Positions 1 to 9,160 of a DNA stretch of 64,000 nt are shown here, piece after piece. Position 1 is the first letter of the stretch, and each line of letters begins with the position of its first letter. The notes below the pieces were generated by a model. The model did no database searches and had not been told where the DNA came from. It saw only the letters and a program-made list of their open reading frames with translations. The DNA comes from Planctomycetota bacterium (GTDB taxonomy: Bacteria; Planctomycetota; UBA1135; GCA-002686595). The stretch is from positions 1-64,000 of the forward strand of contig PKCK01000011.1 in the NCBI GenBank assembly GCA_002862085.1. The letters run 5' to 3'. The position numbers and the translations under genes were made by a program.

Positions 1-1677
1 TCCGCCGAGGCCCTCCTGACCGACGGCTCGCTCTCCCTCGCGGCGGGTGCGATGGGCGGGACGCGTCCGGGAGCCTTCTTCACCGAGCCGGACGGCCAGC
101 ACCTCGCCACCCTGCGCGTCGCCACGGGCGACGATCTGGAGCGTCCCTGGGACGAGCTCCCCGAGGAGGTCCGCCGCGTGGCCCTCGAGGGCGCCGGCGA
201 CGAGGTTTTCTCCGTCGTCTGGCGCTTCAAGCGCGGCAAGCGCGAGGGCGAGCACACCTTCGAGGGGACGTGGCCGGGACTGCTCCGGCTCGTGGAGGAG
301 GAGGCCGCGCGCCGTTCCCAGCAGAAGGCCGCCGCCGAGTGGGCGGCGCCGCTGGTCGAGGTCGACTGCGCGGAGTGTGAGGGGTCGGGGATGGCGCCGG
401 CGGCGCGCTCGCGGGCGGTCGGCGGCCTCACCCTGGGCGCCGCGTTCGCGGCCACGGTCTCGGAGCTCCGCGAGGCGCTCGGGAGGATCGAGGGCACCTC
501 GGCGGCGGCCGGCGCGCTCGCGCCGGAGATCGACGCGCGCCTCGCGGACCTCGCCGAGCTGGGGGGCGGCGGGCTGCCCCTCGGCGCCCGCGCGGCGGAC
601 CTCGCCCCCGCCGAGCTCCAGCGACTGCGGCTCGCCGCGGTCCTGCGCAGCGGCCTGACCGCGACGACCGTCGTCCTCGACGAGCCCGCCGCCGGGCTCG
701 ACCCCGCTGGCGTCGAGGCGCTCCTCGCGAGGCTGGAGCGACTGCGCGTGGAGGGCAACACGATCGTCGCGGTGACCCACCGGCCCGAGCTCGTGGCGCG
801 CGCGGACCACGTCGTGGCCCTGGGCCCGGGCGCCGGGCCCGAGGGCGGCCGCGTCGTCGGCGCGGGGCGCTTGGAGGAGCTCTCTCCCGAGGTGCGCGCG
901 GCCCTCGAGGGGGACGCGGAGGACGCGACGGGATGGCCCCGCGGCGAGGGCGAGGTGCGCGTGGGGGAGGAGGTCCTGCCCCGCTGCGGCGTCCTGCGCT
1001 GGTCGGGCCCGCAGGCGAGCCGGCGCCTCCGCGCGCTCTCCGGCGCGGACGTGTCGGGAGCCTTCGAGGAGATCGTCGACCCGACCGGGGCGCTGCGATC
1101 GCGGGCCGTCGTCGGCGCGCTCGACGTCATGGGCGCGCTCCAGGGGCTGTTCGCCTCGACGGACACCGACCTGCCGCGCGCGGCGTTCTCCTTCGCCAGC
1201 CCCCGGGGTCGCTGCCCCCGCTGCAAGGGCTCGGGAGTGGAGAGCGTCGCCATGGACTTCACCGCCGACCTGGCGCTCCCGTGCGAGGCCTGCGGCGGGA
1301 CGCGGTACCGGCCCGAGGTGCTCGAGGCGCGCTGGCGCGGGCTGAGCGTGGCGCACGTGCTCGGGAGTCCGCTCGCGGCCCTCGATGGCCTGGAGGGCCA
1401 GCTGGCGAAGGCGCGGGACGCAGCCGTGGCCGTGGGGCTCGGCCACCTGGCGCTCGGCCGGCCGACGCGGACGCTGTCCGGCGGGGAGCGCCAGCGCCTC
1501 GCGCTGGCCGCCGGCGCGGTCCGCGCGCGCGGGCCCGCCCTCTTCCTCCTCGAAGGACCCGAGCGCGGGCTGTCGGCCGCCGACCTGCCGCTCCTCACGG
1601 GCGCCATGGCGCGGCTCGCCGCGGAGGGTCACACCCTCGTCGTCGCGAGCGAGGACGAACGGCTCGGGCCGCTCTGA
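1..1677 (+). CDS. UvrA-like excinuclease ABC subunit A paralog, 5' truncated by window edge
   Basis: Frame is open from base 1 (SAEALLTDGSLSLAAGAMGG...). CAECEGSG, VVLDEPAAGLDP, zinc module CPRCKGSG...CEACGGTRY and LSGGERQRLALA are UvrA hallmarks. Confidence 0.85.
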   Translation, partial: SAEALLTDGSLSLAAGAMGGTRPGAFFTEPDGQHLATLRVATGDDLERPWDELPEEVRRVALEGAGDEVFSVVWRFKRGKREGEHTFEGTWPGLLRLVEEEAARRSQQKAAAEWAAPLVEVDCAECEGSGMAPAARSRAVGGLTLGAAFAATVSELREALGRIEGTSAAAGALAPEIDARLADLAELGGGGLPLGARAADLAPAELQRLRLAAVLRSGLTATTVVLDEPAAGLDPAGVEALLARLERLRVEGNTIVAVTHRPELVARADHVVALGPGAGPEGGRVVGAGRLEELSPEVRAALEGDAEDATGWPRGEGEVRVGEEVLPRCGVLRWSGPQASRRLRALSGADVSGAFEEIVDPTGALRSRAVVGALDVMGALQGLFASTDTDLPRAAFSFASPRGRCPRCKGSGVESVAMDFTADLALPCEACGGTRYRPEVLEARWRGLSVAHVLGSPLAALDGLEGQLAKARDAAVAVGLGHLALGRPTRTLSGGERQRLALAAGAVRARGPALFLLEGPERGLSAADLPLLTGAMARLAAEGHTLVVASEDERLGPL

Positions 1678-1711
1678 GTCAGGGGCTCCGGCGCGCGCTC
1701 GCGCCGCCGCG

Positions 1712-3091
1712 TCACAGCTCGACCGTGCCGAAGCGCTCGACGCCGATGCGCGCGCACACCTCGCGCACCCAGGGCGACGTGTACTCGCGATAGGCCTCGA
1801 CGTTGTGAGGGCCGACGCAGTGCTCCGCGCTGTAGCTGCCGCCGAATCCCGTGACGCAGACGTCGTAGGCGATGCGCTGGAGCTCTCCCTTGCGTCCCTC
1901 CGGGGCTGACGCCGGGTCCCACACCAGGTTGAGGTGCGAGCCTCCATCGCCCCAGTGGCCGAAGTCCGCCACGCGCGCGTCGGGCGCGACCTCGGCGACG
2001 CGCCGCGCGACCTCCGCGGTGAACTCCGCCATCCGGGACCGCGGGACCGACACGTCCAGGCCGAGGACCTGGCCCTCCTCGCGGAGGCTCTCGGAGATCT
2101 GATGGCGCACGTGCCAGAAGTCCGCGACGTCGCCCACGACCACGTCGCGGATTCCCGGATCGTCGCCTTCCATGAACTCCACGAGCGCCTCGCCGAGGAG
2201 CTCCTCCAGATCCAGGGTCTCCGCCGGGATCGACGAGGACAGCTCGACCAGCACCGCGTAGGCGGGGGGGCCGCCGGGGAACGGGCTGCGCTCCATCGTT
2301 CCGTGACGCAGGACCGCGTTCACGGCCTCGGCGGACATCGCCTCGTAGGCCGTGAGGAACTCGCCGAGGCGCGGCTCGAGGGCCTCGAAGAGCCGGACGA
2401 CGGCGTCGCCGCTCTCGGCCTCGACGAGCGCTCCTGCCCGCTGCCGGGGGAGGGGCCAGGTGCGCAGGACCGCTCCGGTGACGATGCCGAACGCCCCCGA
2501 CGTGCCCACGAAGAGCTGCTTGGCGTCGAGGCCGGTGTTGTTCTTCCGCAGGCCGCGGAGGTCGCTCCAGGTGGAGCCGTCGGGCAGGACCACGCGCAGC
2601 CCGAGGAGATTCGCGCGCACGTCGCCGTAGCGCACGAGCCGCGAGCCGCCCGTGTTGGTCGCCACCATCCCCCCGATCTGGGGATCGGCGCCCAGGTCGA
2701 TCGGGAAGGTCCGGCCGCGCTCCTTCAGGGCCTCGTTCAGGGCGGAGAGCAGGACGCCGCCCTCGACCTCGACCGAGCCGTTCGCGTCGTCGATGTTCGT
2801 GATCCGCGAGAGCCGCTCGAGGGAGAGCACGACCATCTGCCCGGAGCCGTCGGGAGTGGACGCGCCGACGAGGCCCGTGTTGGCGCCGGCCGGCTGCACG
2901 CGCGCGCCGTGCTCGTTGCAGAGCCGGACGCACGCGGCGACCTCCTCGTGCGTGCGCGGCCGCGCCACCACGCGCGCGCTTCCCTCGCCGTAGCGCCAGC
3001 CCTTCTCGTAGCGAGCGAGGTCGTGGGCGTCGGTGACGAGAGCGTCCTCGCCGAGGGCCGCCGCGAGGGCGTCGTGCAGTGCGTCGGTCAT
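1712..3091 (-). CDS. FAD-binding oxidoreductase (GlcD / D-2-hydroxyglutarate dehydrogenase-like)
   Basis: 459 aa; PANTGLVGASTPDGSGQMVVLSL and IDLGADPQIGGMVATNTGGSRLVRYGDVR are the FAD-binding PCMH fold signature; C-terminal GHWGDGGSHLNL. Confidence 0.9.
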   Translation of the reverse strand: MTDALHDALAAALGEDALVTDAHDLARYEKGWRYGEGSARVVARPRTHEEVAACVRLCNEHGARVQPAGANTGLVGASTPDGSGQMVVLSLERLSRITNIDDANGSVEVEGGVLLSALNEALKERGRTFPIDLGADPQIGGMVATNTGGSRLVRYGDVRANLLGLRVVLPDGSTWSDLRGLRKNNTGLDAKQLFVGTSGAFGIVTGAVLRTWPLPRQRAGALVEAESGDAVVRLFEALEPRLGEFLTAYEAMSAEAVNAVLRHGTMERSPFPGGPPAYAVLVELSSSIPAETLDLEELLGEALVEFMEGDDPGIRDVVVGDVADFWHVRHQISESLREEGQVLGLDVSVPRSRMAEFTAEVARRVAEVAPDARVADFGHWGDGGSHLNLVWDPASAPEGRKGELQRIAYDVCVTGFGGSYSAEHCVGPHNVEAYREYTSPWVREVCARIGVERFGTVEL

Positions 3092-3495
3092 CTCTTCGCG
3101 TCAGGCGGCGCGTGCTGAACTCTTCGAACGAGTCCGGCACCTCACGCACGATCATGTGCCCTTTCGCGGAGCGCCACAACCGCTGCGTGGAGGGCTGCAT
3201 GCATGACGCTCTCATGAGTCGAGAGCTCGACGGCGGCCTCCATCGAACGGCCGAGCCGCTCCCGCTCCTCGGCCACCATCCACGCCATCTCGACGCTCTC
3301 GGTGGGCAGGGTCTCCTCGTCCGTGAGGGCTCTGGCCGCGTGATGGCGGCTGAAGGTCGCAACGAGCTCGGTGAAGAGGCTCGCAGCCTCCTCGAGCGGA
3401 AGCCGGCGGGCGCTGCCTCCCCTGCAGCTCCCCTCGCCCGGACAGATCCAGGTTCCGCGTCGACGCGGAGGAGCGAGGCCCGTTCAATCCGCGCC

Positions 3496-3657
3496 ATGCC
3501 GGGTCAGGACGAGCTCCCCTCCATCACCGCGCTGACCGCCTTCGACGCGGCGCTGCGGCACCTGAGCCTCACGGGCGCCGCGAAGGAGCTCGGCGTGACC
3601 CCGGGGGCTTCTTCGCGGCAGGTCGGGGCCCTCGAGGAGCTTCGCGGCGGTGTCTGA
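3496..3657 (+). pseudogene. Truncated LysR-type regulator (N-terminal HTH only)
   Basis: LPSITALTAFDAALRHLSLTGAAKELGVTPGASSRQVGALEELRGGV* matches the GcvA/LTTR HTH, then stops before the effector domain. Confidence 0.65.
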
Positions 3658-5074
3658 ACCCTCCGATCTCGAGAGGCTCCTCTCGCGGGCGCGCGACGCG
3701 GCGGTCGAGTACCTCGGCTCGATCGGCGAGCGCGGGATCGGCGCCAGGACGGGCCGCGACGGGGCCGGGCGCGAGGCCGCGCTCCCCGAGGAGGGCGTCG
3801 GAGGCGCCGCGGCCTTCGAGGAGCTCCTCGCCCGGGCCGAGGCGCGCGCCGTGGCGTCCACGGGGCCCCGCTACTTCCACTACGTCGTCGGCGGTGCGAC
3901 TCCGGAGGCACTCGCGGCCGACTGGTTCACCTCGGCCCTCGACCAGGTCGCGTCGTCCGCGGCCGGATCGCCCCTGGCGGTCGACCTCGAGGTCCTCTGC
4001 GCGCGCTGGCTCTGCGAGCTCTTCGAGCTGCCCGCCGACGAGCTCACGGGGGTCTTCGTCACGGGGGCGACCGCCGCGAACACCGTGGGGCTCGGAGCCG
4101 CCCGCCAGCGGGTCCTCGCCAGGGTGGGCCATGACGCGGCGGAGCGAGGTCTCGCGGGCGCGCCGGAGGTTCGCGTGCTCACGGGCGGCTTCGTCCACGC
4201 GAGCGTGGTCAAGGCGTGCGCGGTCCTCGGGCTCGGTCGCGCGTCGATCGAGCGCTTCGCCGCGGACAACCGAGGGACCCTCGACGAGGCGGCGCTGGCG
4301 CGCAGGCTGGAGGGGCTCGGCGGCGCTCCGGTCATCCTCGTGGGCACCGCCGGGGAGGTGAACAGCGGTCGGTCCGATCCGCTGGATCGTCTCGCCGAGC
4401 TCGCCGCACGGCACGGAGCATGGCTGCACGTGGACGCGGCCTTCGGCGCCTTCGCACGGGTGACGCCGCGCGCCTCGGACCTGGTGCGGGGGATCGAGCG
4501 CGCCGACTCGATCGCCGCGGACGCTCACAAGTGGCTCAACGTCCCCTACGACTGCGGCTTCGCGCTCCTGCGCGACCGCGACGCGGCAGCCAGGACCTTC
4601 AGGCTCAGCGCGCCGTACCTGCCCCCCGCCGTGGCCGGCGAGCCGCGCGACCTCGTGCCGGCGAACCTCTCTCCCGAGAGCAGTCGCCGCGCGCGGGCGC
4701 TGCCGGTGTTCGCGACGCTGCTCGCCCGCGGCCGCGCCGGCATCCGCGCGATGGTCGAGCGGCACCTCGACCTCGCCGCCCTCCTCGCCGACGAGGTTCG
4801 CGCGGCCGAGGACCTCGAGCTCGTGGACGACCCGGTGCTCAACGTCGTGCCCTTCCGGTTCGCGCCGGAGGGCGTGAGACGACGGGATCTCGACGAGCTC
4901 AACGAGCGGCTCGGGCGAGCGGTGCTCGAAGACGGCCGCGTCGCGGTGGGGCTCACGCGCCATCGCAGCGTCGTGTGCCTGCGACCGGCGATCGCGAACT
5001 GGCGCACGGGGGAGGACGACGTGCGACTCGTCGTCGAGGTCGTCCGCGAGCTCGGCGCGCGGCTGCTCGGATGA
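3650..5074 (+). CDS. Pyridoxal-dependent (group II) decarboxylase
   Basis: 474 aa; VDAAFGAFARVTP...ADSIAADAHKWLNVPYDCGFALLRD contains the PLP lysine motif; GTG start overlaps the LTTR fragment. Confidence 0.88.
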   Translation: MSEPSDLERLLSRARDAAVEYLGSIGERGIGARTGRDGAGREAALPEEGVGGAAAFEELLARAEARAVASTGPRYFHYVVGGATPEALAADWFTSALDQVASSAAGSPLAVDLEVLCARWLCELFELPADELTGVFVTGATAANTVGLGAARQRVLARVGHDAAERGLAGAPEVRVLTGGFVHASVVKACAVLGLGRASIERFAADNRGTLDEAALARRLEGLGGAPVILVGTAGEVNSGRSDPLDRLAELAARHGAWLHVDAAFGAFARVTPRASDLVRGIERADSIAADAHKWLNVPYDCGFALLRDRDAAARTFRLSAPYLPPAVAGEPRDLVPANLSPESSRRARALPVFATLLARGRAGIRAMVERHLDLAALLADEVRAAEDLELVDDPVLNVVPFRFAPEGVRRRDLDELNERLGRAVLEDGRVAVGLTRHRSVVCLRPAIANWRTGEDDVRLVVEVVRELGARLLG

Positions 5075-5125
5075 CGCTGCGACACATCGCGCGCTCCGGC
5101 GAAGTCGCCGCTGCGGGATAGACTC

Positions 5126-5506
5126 GTGTCGTACATGGACCCGCTCCGCCACATCGTCGACGCGAAGATCAAGGAGGCCCAGGAGGACGGCGTCTTCGAC
5201 GACCTCCCGGGCAAGGGCAAGCCCCTCGAGTTCACCGACGACTCGCGCGTGCCGGCGGAGCTGCGCGGCGCGTACTCGGTCCTGCGCACGGCGGGGATGC
5301 TGCCCGAGGAGATGGAGCTGAAGAAGTCCATCGTGACCCTGCGTGAGCTGATCGAGCACGCCACCGACGGGGACGAGCGCGCGCGCATGGAGAGCGAGCT
5401 CGAGTCCGTCTCCACGCGCTTCGACCTCCTCATGGAGCGCCGCCGCGGCCGCGGTCTGAACCTCGGCCGCTACCGCAGCGCTGCCATGGGGCGCTTCATG
5501 CGCTGA
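5126..5506 (+). CDS. DUF1992 (DnaJ homolog subfamily C member 28-like) protein
   Basis: IVDAKIKEAQEDGVFDDLPGKGKPLEF is the DUF1992 signature. Confidence 0.85.
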   Translation: MSYMDPLRHIVDAKIKEAQEDGVFDDLPGKGKPLEFTDDSRVPAELRGAYSVLRTAGMLPEEMELKKSIVTLRELIEHATDGDERARMESELESVSTRFDLLMERRRGRGLNLGRYRSAAMGRFMR

Positions 5507-5546
5507 CCGACCGAGCCCCGGAGCCCGGGCAGCCGGAGCGCTCGCG

Positions 5547-7034
5547 TCAGCCGGGCGAGGGGCGCGCGGTCGTGGCGGCGGGGTCAGCGAGCGTCGCCCG
5601 CAGCGTCTGCTCCAGGTGCGCGCGCATGGCCGCGGCGCGAGCGGGATCCTCCGCGCGCAGGATCGCGGCCGGGTGGAAGGTCACGAGGGTCGCGTCCGCG
5701 TAGCGGCTCGTCCTCGCCTCCGGCGCCGCGCCCGGGTCCGGCATGCGAAAGGTCGGCCCGAAGACCGCGCGCGCGGCCGTGGCGCCGAGGCAGACGAGCG
5801 CGCGCGGGGCGACGGCGGCCAGCTCCGCGTCGAGCCAGGGCTGGCAGCGCGTCACGTGCTCGATGGTGGGCCGCTTGTGAAGCCGGCGCTTCCCGCGCGG
5901 GGCCGGCTCGTGGCGGAAGTGCTTGACCGCGTTGGTCACGTAGAGCGCCTCGCGGCGGATCCCAGCAACCTCGAGCGCAGCGTCGAGCACCTCGCCCGCC
6001 GGGCCGATGAAGGGGCGGCCCGCGCGCTCCTCCGTATCGCCCGGCTGCTCGCCGAGCAGGACCGTCGAGGCGTCCTGCGGCCCCTCACCGGCGACGGCGC
6101 GCGTCCCGTTGCGATGGAGCTCGCATCCCTCGCAGCCAGGGAGCGTCTCGCGCAGCTCGTCCAGCGGCGCGCCGAAGGGGACGAAGGGCGCGGCGGAGTC
6201 CGCGACCGCGCGCGAGTTCCGCGCCATCTCCTCGAGGCGCCGCGGCACATCCGCGAGCAGCTCCGGGATCTGCTTCGTCTCCGGCAGCGTGTCCCAGAAC
6301 TTCCGCGGCATCTCCGCGACCATCGCGCTGATCTTCACGCGTGCCGGATTGAAGATCGATGCGTAGTAGGTGCACCACAGCTCCTCCAGCTCGTCGTGAT
6401 CGGGCGCGGCGTCCCGCGGCGCTCCTTCCGTGAAGCGCACCTCGCGTCCGTCCCAGTGAGCGCAGCGGTCGGGGGTCAGGATCGACCAGTCCATGCTCGG
6501 GAAGCGCCCGCGGAAGAAGGACGCCTCGCGCTCCACGATCAGATGGGACGGGCGGTACCACGCGATGAAGCGCTCGCCGCCGCGGGCGCCCGGATCCTCG
6601 ATCCGCCGGAAGCGGACGAACGCGTGCATCTTGTGGGCGTCGCGGCCGATGGCCTTCCGCATGCGCTGGAGGACAGCCACGTCCGCGTCGAGGGGATCGG
6701 CCATGAGGCCCCGATCCCCGCGCGCGATGCGCCAGGCGACGACGTACAGCGCGCGCCAGACCGACTCGTCGCGGTAGCAGGAGATCGTCGGGAGCGCGTC
6801 CACGTAGGCCCGCGGCAGCTCGAGGGCCGGGCTCCGGACCGCCGCGGTCCTGTCGGGCAGCGGGGAGGGAGCGTCGGTGGCTCCGAAGAGCCCTGGCTCC
6901 GCGCCCTCCGCGCGGGGACTCCGGAGCGGATCGCGCCACCTGATGCCCTCGGGAGGGACTCCCTCGCCGATGAGCGCGCGCGCGTGGGCGCGGAACGCGT
7001 CGAGCGTCCCGTCGAGCACGACCGTGCGCGTCAT
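5547..7034 (-). CDS. UdgX-family uracil-DNA binding protein with N-terminal DUF4130 domain
   Basis: LLGEQPGDTEERAGRPFIGPAGEVLDAAL, KRRLH loop, TFHPAAILR; N-terminal DUF4130-like region (MRKAIGRDAHKMHAFVRFR...). Confidence 0.9.
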   Translation of the reverse strand: MTRTVVLDGTLDAFRAHARALIGEGVPPEGIRWRDPLRSPRAEGAEPGLFGATDAPSPLPDRTAAVRSPALELPRAYVDALPTISCYRDESVWRALYVVAWRIARGDRGLMADPLDADVAVLQRMRKAIGRDAHKMHAFVRFRRIEDPGARGGERFIAWYRPSHLIVEREASFFRGRFPSMDWSILTPDRCAHWDGREVRFTEGAPRDAAPDHDELEELWCTYYASIFNPARVKISAMVAEMPRKFWDTLPETKQIPELLADVPRRLEEMARNSRAVADSAAPFVPFGAPLDELRETLPGCEGCELHRNGTRAVAGEGPQDASTVLLGEQPGDTEERAGRPFIGPAGEVLDAALEVAGIRREALYVTNAVKHFRHEPAPRGKRRLHKRPTIEHVTRCQPWLDAELAAVAPRALVCLGATAARAVFGPTFRMPDPGAAPEARTSRYADATLVTFHPAAILRAEDPARAAAMRAHLEQTLRATLADPAATTARPSPG

Positions 7035-8329
7035 CAGACCTGCCCGGTCTTCGCCGAGCCGTTCGCCTCGAAGAGGAGCAGCTGTCGATCCTTCGTGCGG
7101 ACCTTCTCGCGCAGGTCTTCGAGGTCGAGGTCGCGGACTGCGCCGTCCCAGGAGTCCGCGCACACGATGAACGGCAGCACGCGCTTGAGGGGCGCCCTGA
7201 GCTGCTTGAGGTCGGCCTCGCGCAGGCGACGGCGCCGCCGCGCGCCGAGGATGCGCCCCACCGACCGCGTCCCCAGGCCCGGCACGCGCAGGAGTGCCTC
7301 CTTCGGGGCGGTGTTGACGTCGACCGGGAAGAAGTCGCGGTGGGCGAGGGCCCAGGCCATCTTCGGATCGACCTCGAGGTCGAGGTTGCCGTCGCCGCGG
7401 GTGACGACCTCGTCGATGCGGAAGCCGTAGAAGCGAAGCAGCCAGTCCGCCTGGTAGAGGCGGTGCTCGCGGACGAGCGAGGGCTGCGCCGTGGGGAGGT
7501 CCTGGTGCGCCCGCGGGATCGGGCTGTAGGCGGTGTAGTACACGCGTCGCAGGCCGTGGGTCCCGTAGAGGCGGTCGGCCGTCTCGAGGACGGATCGGTC
7601 GGGCGATGGCGTGGCGCCGACGATCATCTGGGTGCTCTGCCCCGCGGGGGCGAAGCGGCGCCGGCCGCGTCTCGCGCCCGCGGTCCCCCCGGGCGTGCTC
7701 GCGCGCCGACGCCCGCGGCCCTTGGCCTCGTCGATCCCCTCCTTGAGGAAGGCCATGGCCGACTCCGCCTCGTCGATCGACTTCTCCGGGGCCAGACGGT
7801 CGAGGTCGGCCTGCACGGGGAGCTCGACGTTCGCGCTCACCCGATCCGCGTACTGCCCGGCCTTCGTCAGCGCCTCCTCGGACGCGCCGACGACGCCCTT
7901 CAGATGGATGTAGCCGTGGAACCCCTCCTCCTCGCGCAGCCGCCGCGCGACCTCCGCGAGCAGGTCCATCGTCCGGTCGGAGTCCATGACCACGCCCGAG
8001 GAGAGGAAGAGCCCCTCGATGTAGTTGCGGCGATAGAACTCGATCGTGAGCCGCACCACCTCCTCGACGGTGAAGCCCGCGCGCGGCACGTCGTTGCTGA
8101 CGCGGTTGACGCAGTAGCGGCAGTCGTAGATGCAGCGGTTCGTCAGCAGGATCTTCAGCAGCGACACGCACCGGCCGTCCGGCGTGTAGCTGTGGCAGAT
8201 GCCCATCCCCGTCGCGTTCCCCAGGCCCTTCCCCCCGTTGGAGCGCTTGGCCCCGCTCGAGGCGCAGGAGGCGTCGTACTTGGCCGCGTCGGCGAGGATC
8301 CGGAGCTTGTCAGCGGTGTCCATGGCCAT
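7034..8329 (-). CDS. Putative DNA modification/repair radical SAM protein (UdgX-linked)
   Basis: LTNRCIYDCRYCVNR (CX3CX2C), GMGICHSYTPDGRCVSLLKILLTN, C-terminal HhH VNTAPKEALLRVPGLGTRSVGRIL; stop overlaps the udgX start. Confidence 0.9.
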   Translation of the reverse strand: MAMDTADKLRILADAAKYDASCASSGAKRSNGGKGLGNATGMGICHSYTPDGRCVSLLKILLTNRCIYDCRYCVNRVSNDVPRAGFTVEEVVRLTIEFYRRNYIEGLFLSSGVVMDSDRTMDLLAEVARRLREEEGFHGYIHLKGVVGASEEALTKAGQYADRVSANVELPVQADLDRLAPEKSIDEAESAMAFLKEGIDEAKGRGRRRASTPGGTAGARRGRRRFAPAGQSTQMIVGATPSPDRSVLETADRLYGTHGLRRVYYTAYSPIPRAHQDLPTAQPSLVREHRLYQADWLLRFYGFRIDEVVTRGDGNLDLEVDPKMAWALAHRDFFPVDVNTAPKEALLRVPGLGTRSVGRILGARRRRRLREADLKQLRAPLKRVLPFIVCADSWDGAVRDLDLEDLREKVRTKDRQLLLFEANGSAKTGQV

Positions 8330-8509
8330 GGAATCCACCCTAACAGGATGCGAACGATCGCGCGCGAGACACCCTGCCGCGGGGGCCAGGACCACGGAGC
8401 GACCCGGAGCGTTCCCCGGCACCGGACCGCACGCGGCGCTCCTCGCGCGGCTCCAGGACGCGCTGCAGCCGTGGCCGCGGCGAGGGGATCCCGCCCGGCC
8501 GGGTGCCTC

Positions 8510-9025
8510 TCAGCTCCTCTCGTTCGCCTTCGCGAAGGGGAAGATCTCCGGGCGCGCGACCTCGAGGTAGTCGTCGAGGGACATCACGACGGAGCGCGTG
8601 AGGGAGCCCGCGTTGAAGGCGATCCGGTCGCTTCGTAGGAAGCCCTCGTCGAGGCAGTTGGGCAGGTCGAGGATCGGCGGGCCGAAGGGGGGGACGCATC
8701 CGGGGACCAGACCGGTGAGGTCCATGAGCTCCTCGCGCGTGGCGAAGCGCGCGCGCTTCTCACCGAAGTGACGGCGCACGGCGTTCGAACCGAGCTGGAG
8801 GCCCGCGCTCAGGACACACACGCGGAAGGTGTCGCCGACCTTGAGCACGATGGACTTGCCGCCGACGTCGATGCTCTCGCCGCGGGCCGCTGCCGACTCC
8901 TCGCTGGTGCGCGTCGGGCCGTGCGTCACGAAGCGGTGAGGGATCGAGCGCTCCTGGAGGAGCTCGAGGATGCGCGCGGTCACCGGCGTGGGTTCGCAGC
9001 AGCGGATGAAGTCGGGGTCGTCCAT
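8510..9025 (-). CDS. YbaK/EbsC-type aminoacyl-tRNA deacylase-like protein
   Basis: 171 aa; IPHRFVTHGPTRTSEESAAARGESIDVGGKSIVLKVGDTF; GLVPGCVPPFG. Confidence 0.8.
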   Translation of the reverse strand: MDDPDFIRCCEPTPVTARILELLQERSIPHRFVTHGPTRTSEESAAARGESIDVGGKSIVLKVGDTFRVCVLSAGLQLGSNAVRRHFGEKRARFATREELMDLTGLVPGCVPPFGPPILDLPNCLDEGFLRSDRIAFNAGSLTRSVVMSLDDYLEVARPEIFPFAKANERS

Positions 9026-9160
9026 CGCGCGTACATGGTGTCAGGCGGGCGGCGCGGGAGGAACCGCTCCAGACCCGTGATGATCGGGGGATCTTCCCTG
9101 GTGGAGCGAACGCTCTCGCGGTGCCCGCGCGACCGAACCCGTGCGACGCCCGCCAGGGGA

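Noticed and set aside
1629-3497. 622-aa minus-strand ORF
   Set aside because: Out-of-frame overlap with the well-supported FAD oxidoreductase; Arg-rich junk-like translation.
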